Positions 42,919 to 51,773 of a stretch of DNA of 64,000 bases are shown one piece after another (within the stretch, counting starts at the first letter, position 1; every line of letters begins with the position of its first letter). This stretch comes from Imperialibacter sp964351395 (GTDB lineage: Bacteria; Bacteroidota; Bacteroidia; Cytophagales; Cyclobacteriaceae). The position numbers were made by a program, and so were the translations under genes. The stretch covers positions 558,001 through 622,000 of the forward strand of contig CAYGOF010000001.1 in NCBI GenBank assembly GCA_964351395.1, given 5' to 3'. The notes under the pieces were generated by a model. It did not search any database. It was given only the letters and a program-made list of their open reading frames with translations, and was not told the origin of the DNA.

Positions 42919-43836
42919 TTATTGACTTTCCTTTCTTGGATAAAAAAAGAGCAGCTGGGAGGAATTAAATCCTTTGAGCTCACTCAGTGTCACAAATCCA
43001 CGTCCATTCGCAGAGAACCCTATCGCTTCCCCCTGGGGTTCAGGTTGATAAGGCAACCGATGAGGGCTACTTTGAATGGCTTCCACCCACGGAGTATCGT
43101 TTTCCTTCTTCCAGTAAAAAATTGATTCGTAGTCTTTAAGCAAAAGCTCATGGCCCGTCTCCGAAATATCCCCACCAACAATCATCCAGAAAGGAATGGA
43201 GGTGATTTTATGTAAAATATACCTGTCAAATGTGCGCTCACCGAATGGCCAATGATAGACAAACACATTGTCTTCACGTTTTGAAATAACAAGGAAGTCT
43301 CCCGTTGTTGGATCGACCAACAATGTTTCTGCATCACGTGCCCCGTCCGGATATTCATATGTGTATGTCGAAAAGGTACTGGTCTCAACATATGTGAATG
43401 CTTCCGTCAGTGCCAAATCTGGTTCGGGAAGAGCATAGATAGAATAAAAGTCACGGGTAGCCCTGTTATCACCTATGTCTCCGATATAAATCACATAGCC
43501 AGCATCGGCCCCGGGACCTATAGCAATATCTTCCCAATCCCGATTCTCGGCACCATTCAGCCTTACCTCAGCTTTTAGCTGGGCCACACTATCAATAAGA
43601 AAAATAGAAGGGTCGCCACCACTATCGTTATGTACCCAATAATATCCAGGGTACTTTCGGCTAGCTACTATGCCTGAGACTTCATCAAGCCTTTCGTTGG
43701 TAATTGCACCCATAGATAATCCTGATTCAAAAGGGGCGCTGGCTTTTTCTTCTGAGTAGTCGTTTTTTTTGGCGCTAGGCGAGGTACAAGAGAAAAGACA
43801 AAAAACTGAAAACAGCAAAAGAGAGATTCTGAACAT
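42919..43836 (-). CDS. Beta-propeller-like lipoprotein of unknown function
   Basis: A 305-residue lipoprotein; the signal ends at VFCLFSC with cysteine 17 as the lipid site. The mature part has repeated short beta-strands and Asp/Gly turns (VSGIVASRKYPGYYWVHNDSGGDPSIFLID, NRDWEDIAIGPGADAGYVIYIGDIGDN, PDGARDAETLLVDPTTGDFLVISKRED, GEAIGFSANGRGFVTLSE), which resembles esterase-like or phytase-like propellers with acidic metal-type loops. I do not assign an activity. It is upstream of the tRNA-Val gene. Confidence 0.75.
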   Translation of the reverse strand: MFRISLLLFSVFCLFSCTSPSAKKNDYSEEKASAPFESGLSMGAITNERLDEVSGIVASRKYPGYYWVHNDSGGDPSIFLIDSVAQLKAEVRLNGAENRDWEDIAIGPGADAGYVIYIGDIGDNRATRDFYSIYALPEPDLALTEAFTYVETSTFSTYTYEYPDGARDAETLLVDPTTGDFLVISKREDNVFVYHWPFGERTFDRYILHKITSIPFWMIVGGDISETGHELLLKDYESIFYWKKENDTPWVEAIQSSPHRLPYQPEPQGEAIGFSANGRGFVTLSELKGFNSSQLLFFYPRKESQ

Positions 43837-43900
43837 CGTTTACCCTGAGAAAGCAATTGCAAATGGTCTGCATAGAAGGCAGATGAGAAAGCAATTTTAA

Positions 43901-43978
43901 TGGTGGGAAGTACAGGACTCGAACCTGCGACCCCCGCCCTGTCAAGGCGATGCTCTGAACCAACTGAGCTAACTTCCC
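43901..43978 (-). tRNA. tRNA-Val (anticodon GAC)
   Basis: On the minus strand a full cloverleaf can be drawn: acceptor GGGAAGT/ACTTCCC, D arm GCTCAGTTGGTTCAGAGC, anticodon loop TTGACAG (anticodon GAC), T arm with GGTTCGAGTCC, discriminator A. The terminal CCA is encoded (43903-43901), unlike in the other two tRNA genes of this window. Reads GUC and GUU codons. Confidence 0.92.
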
Positions 43979-44072
43979 AAAAATGATTGCCGATCACCTC
44001 GATGGTAATACATCCAACGATCAAAGTTTGAGAAACAAATTGAAATAAACAAAGGGATAAGCAGGAGGGCTC

Positions 44073-44225
44073 TTAGCATGAGCAGAAAAAATCAGTTGCC
44101 ACTTTTAATATAGGCTTTTCAAAAACAACAGCCATTCCGACCAACACTCCGGCAATCACTGCTAAGGCGTTCAGGAGGTTCCTCCTCTTTTGGCTTTTGT
44201 TTTGAAAACTATTCGCATCTTTCAT
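44073..44225 (-). CDS. Small single-helix membrane protein (50 aa), candidate
   Basis: An ATG-started frame of 50 codons on the minus strand, from ATG at 44225-44223 to TAA at 44075-44073. A basic N-terminus (MKDANSFQNKSQKRRN) leads into one membrane helix (LLNALAVIAGVLVGMAVVF), then a short tail with two cysteines (DFFCSC). The positive-inside layout is what is expected of a real small membrane protein. It lies 81 bases after the DUF1573 gene. No homology known to me. Confidence 0.45.
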   Translation of the reverse strand: MKDANSFQNKSQKRRNLLNALAVIAGVLVGMAVVFEKPILKVATDFFCSC

Positions 44226-44306
44226 TATGCAAGAACGCTTCTGGTTTGTTAAATAAAAGTAAGGGTAAAGCGCCGAAACAGAAATCAGCAGCTATACCCT
44301 TGTTTT

Positions 44307-44687
44307 CTATTCTACTACTTCGCCTTGAATGGTAAGCACAATAGGTGTTTCCGATCCACTGTGATAGACACTAACCGTCTTCTTAAATGCACCGGCCTTT
44401 GCCGCATTGTAAGTAGCTTTCACAAAGCCCTGGCTTCCTGAATCTATACTGCCTTTTGTATAGTCCGTCACGGTGCAACCACAGGAAGCAGCCACCTTTG
44501 TGATAACGATGGCCTCGCTGGCGGGATTTGTGAAGTCAAAATCGTGACTGGCAGGTGATCCCTTTTCAATTTTTCCAAAGTCATAAACCATCGATTTGAA
44601 GGTCAGCGACTCTTTAGGCGGATGAAAGCTTGAAAGAGCTACAATAGCAATAACAAGCCCAGCAAATGCAACAATGTTCTTTTTCAT
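44307..44687 (-). CDS. DUF1573 domain-containing exported protein
   Basis: A 126-residue protein with an N-terminal signal/anchor (IVAFAGLVIAIVALSSFHPP) and one DUF1573 immunoglobulin-like domain: LTFKSMVYDFGKIEKGSPASHDFDFTN, VITKVAASCGCTVTDYTKG with the CGC pair, FVKATYNAAKAGAFKKTVSVYHSGSE. The family is common in Bacteroidota periplasm and outer membrane, with unknown function. The two cysteines could form a disulfide. Confidence 0.88.
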   Translation of the reverse strand: MKKNIVAFAGLVIAIVALSSFHPPKESLTFKSMVYDFGKIEKGSPASHDFDFTNPASEAIVITKVAASCGCTVTDYTKGSIDSGSQGFVKATYNAAKAGAFKKTVSVYHSGSETPIVLTIQGEVVE

Positions 44688-44798
44688 GATAATTTTTGTT
44701 TAGTTAAAAAATTGAACAACGATTCAAAGTTGCAGGGATCGAACGGAAATGGGTGTTAATGAAACCATAACAAGTGTTAATGAAATGTTAATGCCCGG

Positions 44799-44826
44799 TT
44801 GATCAATTTAGTATTGTTTAATTTTG
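44799..44826 (+). promoter_or_regulatory. Promoter of the two-component system
   Basis: TTG at 44799-44801 and TAATTTTG at 44819-44826, separated by 17 bases, fit the -33 and -7 elements. The -7 box ends 4 bases before the ATG at 44831, so the transcript probably starts at or very close to the first codon. Confidence 0.55.
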
Positions 44827-44830
44827 AATC

Positions 44831-46096
44831 ATGAGGACTCGCTCCATTCGACTCATTACCCTCCTGGGCGCACTTTCAATAGCCGGCGTGTTACTCGTCC
44901 AGTTTCTTTGGATAAGGCAGGCTTATTTGGCTGAGTCGAGAACATTTGACCACAACGTTCACCTGGCGTTGAGAAATGTGGTCGAGTCGCTCTGCCAAAC
45001 AGACGGACTGGACGTACCTGCTTACAATCCTATTGAACAGGTGTCAGGCAACTACTATATTGTTAGAACGTCTCAGGTATTGCAGCCACAAACCTTAGAG
45101 TATTTTCTTAGTGCTGAACTCAACAAACGAAATATCTTTACCAATTTTGAATACGGAATCTACGATTGTCAATCACAGCTAATGGTGTATGGCGACCAGG
45201 TCTCGGGATCTCCCGGGAAAGTAGCCAAAGCCAGTTTTCCATCGTTAAAAGAAGACCAATACTATTTCGGAGTGTTATTTCCCTTGCGACAAGGATATCT
45301 CTTAGGCAAAATGGATTTCTTGATGTATTCCTCTGGTGGCCTACTGATCATTATTGGCTTTTTCGTTTATGCGATCGTAGTTATGACAAAGCAAAAAAGG
45401 TTGTCAGAAATTCAGCGTGACTTTATCAATAACATGACGCACGAATTCAAAACACCTCTCTCAACCATCAAACTGTCCGCGGAGGTGATCCGAACATCGA
45501 AAGAAAAAGACACAAAAGAACGCCTTCACAAATATGCCAGCCTCATTGAAAAAGAAGCCGATCGTTTGCAAAGTCATGTAGAAGAAGTATTACAGATTGC
45601 GCTGGTTGAGAAAAGTAAACTCAATCTGCACATCGAATCTCATCGTCTCGCAGACCTTTTGGAAGATTTCAACAAAATAGCAAAGGAAAAAACCGAAGTG
45701 GCTGGAGGAAAATGGTTACTTGACAACAGGTGTTGTAATGAGCTGGTAAAAGTCGACGCTCTTCATTTCCAGAATGTGTTGAATAACCTGCTCGACAATT
45801 CAATAAAGTACTCAGTTGCAGCCGCAGAAATAGTGTTAAAAGTAAGCTCAGACAATAAAGAAATTACTTTGATTTTTAGCGATAAAGGTCGGGGAGTTCC
45901 TGCTGAGTCACTCAAGCATCTTTTTAAGAAATTCTACCGAGTATCGAGTGGCGACGTACAAGATGTTGCTGGATTTGGGCTTGGGCTATTCTATGTAAGG
46001 CAGATTATTAAAGAGTTTAAAGGAAAAATCTCGGTTAGCTCCGACCTTGGAAAAGGAACTGTTTTCGAAATCAAAATTCCTATTGCCCGCCAATGA
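44831..46096 (+). CDS. Sensor histidine kinase
   Basis: A 421-residue membrane kinase. Helix 1 (LITLLGALSIAGVLLVQFLWI), a periplasmic sensor region (about 35-160), helix 2 (LLIIIGFFVYAIVVMT), then the HisKA domain with the phosphorylated histidine H204 in NMTHEFKTPLSTIKL, and the HATPase domain: N box FQNVLNNLLDNSIKYS, G1 FSDKGRGVP, G2 GFGLGLFYVRQI. The sensor region has no recognised domain, so the signal is unknown. The next gene, its response regulator, overlaps by 4 bases (ATGA). Confidence 0.93.
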   Translation: MRTRSIRLITLLGALSIAGVLLVQFLWIRQAYLAESRTFDHNVHLALRNVVESLCQTDGLDVPAYNPIEQVSGNYYIVRTSQVLQPQTLEYFLSAELNKRNIFTNFEYGIYDCQSQLMVYGDQVSGSPGKVAKASFPSLKEDQYYFGVLFPLRQGYLLGKMDFLMYSSGGLLIIIGFFVYAIVVMTKQKRLSEIQRDFINNMTHEFKTPLSTIKLSAEVIRTSKEKDTKERLHKYASLIEKEADRLQSHVEEVLQIALVEKSKLNLHIESHRLADLLEDFNKIAKEKTEVAGGKWLLDNRCCNELVKVDALHFQNVLNNLLDNSIKYSVAAAEIVLKVSSDNKEITLIFSDKGRGVPAESLKHLFKKFYRVSSGDVQDVAGFGLGLFYVRQIIKEFKGKISVSSDLGKGTVFEIKIPIARQ

Positions 46097-46785
46097 GTGA
46101 AAAAGTCAAGCTTTTGCTGGTAGAAGATGATCCAAGTTTGGGCTTTGTGTTGAAAGACAATTTGACAGATGCGGGATATGAGGTACTTCATGCTACCGAT
46201 GGTGCTGAGGCTCAGGAGCTATTTGCTAACAATGTTTTTGATTTGTGTTTGCTGGATGTCATGTTGCCAAAAGTGGACGGGTTTACGTTAGCAAAAGACA
46301 TAAGGCTCGTCAATTCTTCGGTGCCAATACTTTTTATTACTGCACGCTCGCTTCAGGAAGATAAGCTCAAAGGTTTTGCGCTTGGTGCCGACGACTATAT
46401 CACCAAGCCCTTCAGTATGAAAGAGCTGCTCTTTAGAGTAGCTGTGTTTTTAAAACGGACCCAGTCACCAGGATCAACGATTGAACCCCAGGCAATACCG
46501 ATTGGTCGATATTCCTTGGACACGACCACCTTAAGACTGGTGTTTCAGGACAAGGAAATAAAACTGACGAGACGTGAGCATGACCTGCTATTCATGCTAG
46601 CCAGTCGCAAAAATCAACTGGTCAAAAGAGATGAAATTCTGCTACAACTCTGGGGAGATGACGACTACTTTGCAGGAAGGAGCCTGGATGTGTTTGTTTC
46701 TCGACTCCGAAAGCACCTTCGCAACGACCCTCAGGTTCAAATTGAAAATCACCACAGCGTAGGTTTTCAACTTAGGATAAAATAA
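46093..46785 (+). CDS. OmpR-family response regulator
   Basis: A 230-residue transcription factor. Receiver domain 1-120: acidic pocket VEDDPS, phosphoacceptor D55 in LCLLDVMLPK, switch residues in ITARS and the lysine of TKPF. C-terminal winged helix about 135-230 (LTRREHDLLFMLASRKNQLVKRDEILLQLWGDDDYFAGRSLDVFVSRLRKHL). Regulated genes are not identifiable from the window. Convergent with a CocE-type gene after 8 bases. Confidence 0.93.
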   Translation: MSEKVKLLLVEDDPSLGFVLKDNLTDAGYEVLHATDGAEAQELFANNVFDLCLLDVMLPKVDGFTLAKDIRLVNSSVPILFITARSLQEDKLKGFALGADDYITKPFSMKELLFRVAVFLKRTQSPGSTIEPQAIPIGRYSLDTTTLRLVFQDKEIKLTRREHDLLFMLASRKNQLVKRDEILLQLWGDDDYFAGRSLDVFVSRLRKHLRNDPQVQIENHHSVGFQLRIK

Positions 46786-46793
46786 ACGAAGCT

Positions 46794-48548
46794 TTACTGT
46801 TTCAACACTGGTAAAATTATCCTGGAGGGGTTCTTTCCTCCTGTGTAAACACTGTTGGTCGCTGGAATTAACTGACTTTCAGTAGCGATTTCGTTCCCGG
46901 TATTGGGGTTCGGATCATAATGTGGAAAACTACTGCTGGTGATGTAAACCCTGATCCGGTGACCTGCCTTGAACAGGTTAGCTGTCGCGGTGTTATCGAT
47001 CGTTATATTGTAAGTTTTTCCGGGCTCCATTAGCACTTGCCTATCAAGACCTTGCCGATACCGCATCCGAAGATAGCCAGCATCGAGGCTGCTTAGGTTG
47101 ATAGACCTGCCATCAGGATAGACATCGCAAAGCACTATATGAAAGTCAGTATCTTTTGCAGAAGAGCTGACCCCCAGTTTTGCATCTAGAAGGCCAATAA
47201 TTTCTACATCCTCAGTTAAAACGTCAGATGTAAAAACCAATACGTCCTCTCTGTTTTCAATTTCTTTCTGGTCAAAGGGATAACTCTTTTCAAAACTTTT
47301 GTCAAAAACTGGCTCAGCCGGGTTGAAAACAAAAGACTCACTTTTTACCTTTTTGCCTGGTTCAAGGACGAGTCGTCCACTGTTTTTATCAGGCCCAGTT
47401 TCCAGGTAAAATGTTGTTGGTTCAAGCCCAGGAACAGGCCATTGATCAAATGTTTTCCAGCGATTGGCGCCCATCACAAAAATGCTAACTGGTTCCAATT
47501 TTGGTGCTTCTGTCTCTTTTAAATGAACAGTAAACCAATCGATCAATACCCTGTCGAAATCAAAACCAGCAGAAGAGCCGAAATCAACCTCTCCAAATTC
47601 CATTTTACGCACTGTCACTGACGTATGGTTCCAGGGACCAATGATTAGTCTTGTGTTTTCTCTTGCTTCTGCTGAAGCAGCCTTGGTTTTCATTTCCTGA
47701 AATGCCTGAATGGCCCCAAGTGGCCCATATGCCGCATCATACCAGCCACTTAGCAGCAGCGTGGGGGCTTTGATTTTGTCAAAGTCATTTTCTACTGAGG
47801 CAAAATCCCACCAATCCGACTTATCAGGGTGCGATAACCAATCGTAATAGTAGGGTGCATATTTTTTAAGAAGGGGCATATCTGCCAATGGGCGATATTT
47901 GTACCATTGATCTCTTTCTTTTTCCCATGGCTCATAAGCCTCGCCGCTGGTCCAGGGCCCGGAGGTGTCGTTGGCCCTTTTGCGCAAATCCGGCACAATC
48001 AGTGGCATAAACCAATCGAGCCAGGGCAATGAAAATGCTCCTCCGAAGTAATAAAAGAAATGACTATTGATCGGCGTCATGTCAGGTGCAGCTGCCTTGA
48101 GTGCTTCTGGTGCCTCGGATAATGCCAACCACTGCACAATGCCTGGATAAGAGCCGCCGTAAGTCCCCACACGCCCGTTAACATAAGGCTGCCTACCTAC
48201 CCATTCAATCAAATCATATCCATCAGGTCGTTCTTGATGATACGCCCGAAACTCACCTTCACTTCCGTATCGACCACGGACATCGACCAGAAAAACCGCA
48301 AACCCTTCTTTTGCAGCAGCCAGAGGAAACTGAGCATATGTATCATAGTTGTCTTTCCCGTAGGGGGTTCTGTACACGATGGCGGGAAACTTTCCATCGC
48401 CGCTTGGCCTATAAAGTATCGCCTCCAGACTCACGCCGTCCCTCATGGGTATTTTTACCACCTCACGTTGGATGTTCCAATTAAAAGTCTGCGCAGAGGA
48501 AATATTCACAAACAAACAAAGAGAAAGAAGAGCAAAAACAGTTTTCAT
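46794..48548 (-). CDS. CocE/NonD-type serine hydrolase (X-Pro dipeptidyl-peptidase S15 family)
   Basis: A 584-residue exported enzyme; the signal peptide is FALLSLCLFVNISSAQ. The alpha/beta hydrolase has the nucleophile serine 133 in GTYGGSYPGIVQWLA, an Asp in the LSGWYDAAYGP region and a His in IIGPWNHTSVT, matching the S15 catalytic triad. The C-terminal X-Pro dipeptidyl peptidase jelly-roll (about 350-584) ends in RIRVYITSSSFPHYDPNPNTG. Family members hydrolyse acyl-amino or ester bonds (glutaryl-7-ACA acylase, cocaine esterase) or cut X-Pro peptides; the periplasmic location suggests peptide use. Confidence 0.9.
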   Translation of the reverse strand: MKTVFALLSLCLFVNISSAQTFNWNIQREVVKIPMRDGVSLEAILYRPSGDGKFPAIVYRTPYGKDNYDTYAQFPLAAAKEGFAVFLVDVRGRYGSEGEFRAYHQERPDGYDLIEWVGRQPYVNGRVGTYGGSYPGIVQWLALSEAPEALKAAAPDMTPINSHFFYYFGGAFSLPWLDWFMPLIVPDLRKRANDTSGPWTSGEAYEPWEKERDQWYKYRPLADMPLLKKYAPYYYDWLSHPDKSDWWDFASVENDFDKIKAPTLLLSGWYDAAYGPLGAIQAFQEMKTKAASAEARENTRLIIGPWNHTSVTVRKMEFGEVDFGSSAGFDFDRVLIDWFTVHLKETEAPKLEPVSIFVMGANRWKTFDQWPVPGLEPTTFYLETGPDKNSGRLVLEPGKKVKSESFVFNPAEPVFDKSFEKSYPFDQKEIENREDVLVFTSDVLTEDVEIIGLLDAKLGVSSSAKDTDFHIVLCDVYPDGRSINLSSLDAGYLRMRYRQGLDRQVLMEPGKTYNITIDNTATANLFKAGHRIRVYITSSSFPHYDPNPNTGNEIATESQLIPATNSVYTGGKNPSRIILPVLKQ

Positions 48549-48623
48549 TTATTAGCGACATTAATTTCCAATAAGTAAGCAAGGCAAAGGGAATTGCCAA
48601 AGATTTATTACACGAGGGCAAAT

Positions 48624-48645
48624 AAAAAAAGCCCTCATTGAGGGC
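48624..48645 (-). terminator. Terminator of the tRNA-His transcript
   Basis: GCCCTCA-T-TGAGGGC (48631-48645) is followed on the minus strand by seven T (48630-48624). It lies 15 bases beyond the tRNA 3 prime end. Confidence 0.8.
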
Positions 48646-48660
48646 TTCTTCATTTACAAG

Positions 48661-48735
48661 GGTGGAAGACCGGGTTCGAACCGGCGACCCTCGGTACCAC
48701 AAACCGATGCTCTAACCAGCTGAGCTACAACCACC
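48661..48735 (-). tRNA. tRNA-His (anticodon GTG)
   Basis: The cloverleaf on the minus strand has D arm GCTCAGCTGGTTAGAGC, anticodon stem TCGGT/ACCGA with loop TTGTGGT (anticodon GTG), and T arm GCCGG-TTCGAAC-CCGGT. The extra G at position -1 (48735) can pair with C73, the histidine identity feature. CCA is not encoded (the next bases are CTT). The acceptor stem GTGGTTG/CTTCCAC has two neighbouring U-U mismatches at pairs 5-68 and 6-67. Confidence 0.9.
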
Positions 48736-48786
48736 ATTTAAATTGAGGATGCAAAGTTAATGGCATTCATCAATTTTGCAAAACAG

Positions 48787-50124
48787 TTAGTCTCTTGTGA
48801 ATAATAATCTTTCACCTTTTTTAGTTTCATCAAATTCCCCTTTTCGATAAGCCGTATGGCCCGAAACAAGCACTGTATCTATTTTCGAATGAAAAACCTG
48901 ATCTTCAAATGGGGACCAGCCGCATTTTGACAAAACATTTGACTTTTCAACCATCCAGGTGGAATTGGTGTCGGCAATCACCAGGTCGGCAAAATACCCC
49001 TCTCTAATATAGCCCCGCTTTTTGATCTGGAACAAGATAGCAGGATTGTGGCACATCTTATCGACGATCCTTTCTAAACTGATTTTGCCTTCCTTATATT
49101 TTTCCAACATGGCCACCAGCGCATGTTGAACCAATGGTCCGCCTGAGGGTGCTTTGAAATAACTATTCTGCTTTTCTTCCCATGTATGCGGTGCATGGTC
49201 GGTAGCCACCACGTCTATACGATCGTCAAGCACTGCCTTCCAAATTTGGTCACGGTCATTTGCAGTTTTTACTGCAGGGTTCCATTTGATAAGGGTACCC
49301 TTGCGGGCATAGTCTTCATCCGAAAACCAAAGGTGATGTATACAGGCCTCAGCAGTTATTTTTTTACTGGCTAACGGAATCGAGTTGTCAAACAAGCCGG
49401 TTTCCTTGCCTGTGGAAATGTGCAAAATATGAAGTTTAGTGCCATGCTTTTTGGCCAGACCCACCGCCATAGATGAGGATAGATAGCAAGCCTCCTCACT
49501 GCGAATAAGTGGATGGCACTCAATTGGAACCTCTTCACCATACATTTGGCGGAATTTCTCTGTGTTTGCGCGGATAGTGCCTTCGTCCTCACAGTGAGTA
49601 GCAATCAGCATGTCTACTTTACTAAAGAGCTCTTCCAATACTTTTTCGTTGTCAACAAGCATGTTTCCAGTCGAAGAGCCCATAAATACCTTGACACCAC
49701 AAACATCCTTTGCATTGGTTTTCAGTACCTCCTCGAGGTTATCGTTGCTGGCACCCATAAAAAAGGAGTAGTTGGCCAACGAATGCTGCCTGGCTATATC
49801 ATACTTATCTTGCAGAAGTTGTTGCGTCAATGCGTTGGGCACAGTGTTGGGCATTTCCATAAAGGAGGTGATGCCACCTGCTACGGCCGCACGTGCCTCA
49901 GTGTAAATGGTTGCTTTGTGTGTAAGGCCTGGCTCCCGAAAGTGGACTTGATCATCTATAAGGCCGGGCAACAGATATTTACCATCAGCATCAATGACTT
50001 CATCGGCATCGTCAGTCAGGTGAGCGCCAATCTTTTCAATGTATTGGCCTTTCACCAGTACATCTCCGCCCTGCACCTTGCCTTCATTCACTATATTTGC
50101 ATTTACAATCAGTTTCGTCTTCAT
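48787..50124 (-). CDS. pyrC: Dihydroorotase
   Basis: Closes the pyrimidine ring (carbamoyl-aspartate to dihydroorotate). The 445-residue protein is read from ATG at 50124-50122 (MKTKLIVNANIVNEG); the longer frame to 50244 overlaps the promoter region. The metal site contains ATHCEDEGTIRA, LHILHIST and the catalytic Asp in VVATDHAPHTWE. The first metal motif reads IDDQVHFREPG, with Gln59 in place of the first His of HxH; this seems to be a lineage habit in Bacteroidota dihydroorotases. Its -7 box is at 50145-50152. Confidence 0.92.
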   Translation of the reverse strand: MKTKLIVNANIVNEGKVQGGDVLVKGQYIEKIGAHLTDDADEVIDADGKYLLPGLIDDQVHFREPGLTHKATIYTEARAAVAGGITSFMEMPNTVPNALTQQLLQDKYDIARQHSLANYSFFMGASNDNLEEVLKTNAKDVCGVKVFMGSSTGNMLVDNEKVLEELFSKVDMLIATHCEDEGTIRANTEKFRQMYGEEVPIECHPLIRSEEACYLSSSMAVGLAKKHGTKLHILHISTGKETGLFDNSIPLASKKITAEACIHHLWFSDEDYARKGTLIKWNPAVKTANDRDQIWKAVLDDRIDVVATDHAPHTWEEKQNSYFKAPSGGPLVQHALVAMLEKYKEGKISLERIVDKMCHNPAILFQIKKRGYIREGYFADLVIADTNSTWMVEKSNVLSKCGWSPFEDQVFHSKIDTVLVSGHTAYRKGEFDETKKGERLLFTRD

Positions 50125-50144
50125 AGGATGAACAATTTGTATCA

Positions 50145-50152
50145 CAAATTTA
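50145..50152 (-). promoter_or_regulatory. -7 promoter element of the dihydroorotase gene
   Basis: On the minus strand TAAATTTG fits TAnnTTTG and ends 20 bases before the start codon. A -33 box at the right spacing was not found. Confidence 0.4.
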
Positions 50153-50182
50153 CATTTATATACCCAAAAAGGGGGCTCTGTT

Positions 50183-51508
50183 ATGATAGATAACAAAAAT
50201 TTTATGGAGGAGTCCGAAGGCTTCGTTTCGTTCAAACTGAACAAACAGCTTTTGAGTGCAGTGGCCGAGGCCGGCTACAAATCTCCCACCCCCATCCAAA
50301 AGAAAGCTATTCCTGTGGCCATGGCAGGCCATGACCTCTTCGGAATTGCGCAAACGGGTACCGGCAAGACTGCTGCATATTTGCTTCCTATTCTCATGAA
50401 AATCAAGTACGCTCAAGGCGATGACCCGCGTGCATTGATTTTAGCGCCCACCAGAGAGTTAGTGATGCAAATAGAAGAAAATGCCAAAAAACTGGCTGCC
50501 TATACTGACCTAAGGGTAGTGGGCCTATATGGAGGTAAAGGGCCGAAGATACAAATAGAGGAATTGAAAAAGGGGGTCGATCTAATTGTGGCTACGCCTG
50601 GTCGATTTACTGAACTCTATCATCTGGAGGCCATTTTTACGAAACAAATAAAGACATTGGTGTTGGATGAAGCCGACCGAATGATGGACATGGGTTTTAT
50701 GCCGCAGATCCGAAAGATACTGGAGGTGATCCCTGTCAAGCGTCAAAACATGCTATTTTCCGCCACCATGCCTGAGAAAGTAGTGAAGTTGTCGGAAGAA
50801 TTTCTCGAGTTTCCACAAACAGTAGAAGTGGCCCCTCAGTCCACTACGCTCGAAACAATTGAGCAGCGGGTCTATCATATCCCCAACTTTAGAACCAAGA
50901 TTCATATGCTCAATTGGTTTTTGCATCAAACCGAAGCGGTCGACAAAGTCATGATTTTCACCAAAACGAAAGATACTGCTAACAACCTATTCAAATTCAT
51001 CCAGCGAAAGATCTACCCGGACGTGAAAGTAATTCATGGCAACAAAGATCAAAATGCTAGAATCAATGCCTTCGAGGCCTTCAAATCAGGTGAAAGCAGG
51101 ATATTGGTGGCTACAGATGTGAGCTCAAGAGGCCTTGATGTAAGCATGGTAAGTCATGTTATTAACTTTGATGTGCCTGTGCTTTATGAGGACTATGTGC
51201 ATCGAATAGGCAGAACCGGGAGAATTTTTAAGGCAGGGTCTGCCTGGACTTTTGCTAACCCGGCAGAAGAATACCATCTGGGAAAGGTAGAGGAATTGAT
51301 TCGAAGAAAAATTCCGGTTCATCCACTGCCCAAAGACCTCATTATTGAGGAAACGCCGTTTGAAGAGCAACAAGATATGGCTAGAGAAGTGGACCACCAG
51401 AAAAGAAAAGACAATCCCGATTTTAAGGGAGCCTTCCACGAAAAGAAACATGCCAAAAGCAGCTTTAAGAAAGCAAGCACTAAAAAGAACAAAAGAAAAA
51501 AACGTTAA
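50183..51508 (+). CDS. DEAD-box RNA helicase
   Basis: A 441-residue ATP-dependent RNA helicase. Motifs in order: Q motif GYKSPTPIQKKAIP (31-44), motif I AQTGTGKT (56-63), Ia PTRELVMQ, GG, TPGR, motif II DEADRMMDMGF, motif III SATMP, motif IV MIFTKTK, motif V ATDVSSRGLDV, motif VI HRIGRTGR. The C-terminal 40 residues are basic (HEKKHAKSSFKKASTKKNKRKKR), an RNA-binding tail as in RhlE-type helicases. ATG 50183 is used; ATG at residue 8 is possible. Probable roles are ribosome assembly or RNA decay. Confidence 0.93.
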   Translation: MIDNKNFMEESEGFVSFKLNKQLLSAVAEAGYKSPTPIQKKAIPVAMAGHDLFGIAQTGTGKTAAYLLPILMKIKYAQGDDPRALILAPTRELVMQIEENAKKLAAYTDLRVVGLYGGKGPKIQIEELKKGVDLIVATPGRFTELYHLEAIFTKQIKTLVLDEADRMMDMGFMPQIRKILEVIPVKRQNMLFSATMPEKVVKLSEEFLEFPQTVEVAPQSTTLETIEQRVYHIPNFRTKIHMLNWFLHQTEAVDKVMIFTKTKDTANNLFKFIQRKIYPDVKVIHGNKDQNARINAFEAFKSGESRILVATDVSSRGLDVSMVSHVINFDVPVLYEDYVHRIGRTGRIFKAGSAWTFANPAEEYHLGKVEELIRRKIPVHPLPKDLIIEETPFEEQQDMAREVDHQKRKDNPDFKGAFHEKKHAKSSFKKASTKKNKRKKR

Positions 51509-51693
51509 TCAGTCAATTGGCAGAATTCATCGAAGATTTCAGATGGTTCGTCTAATCAAAAATTTTGTTTGGGCCTGAAAGTATACATTTGGTTTAGAAA
51601 GATGGATAAGTCTTTCTTTCCATAGCTGGTTGAAAAGATCTTGGGGGATGTGGCTTTGCTCATCCCTCAAGTTGTTTAATGACCTCAACAAAA

Positions 51694-51719
51694 AGCCTCA
51701 GAATTTAAACTCTGAGGCT
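51694..51719. terminator. Bidirectional hairpin terminator
   Basis: AGCCTCAGA (51694-51702) pairs with TCTGAGGCT (51711-51719), flanked by AAAA and TTTTT. It lies between the convergent helicase and M28 peptidase genes. The rest of the intergenic region 51509-51773 shows no feature. Confidence 0.85.
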
Positions 51720-51773
51720 TTTTAGTGTCTCAACGTTTAGCCGTACCGGTATAAAACTTCACTAGAGGTTCTG

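Noticed and set aside
49513..50193. A long plus-strand frame of 226 codons opposite the dihydroorotase gene
   Set aside because: It lies fully antisense to a strong, motif-supported gene and its product has no recognisable motif; a mirror of the coding strand.
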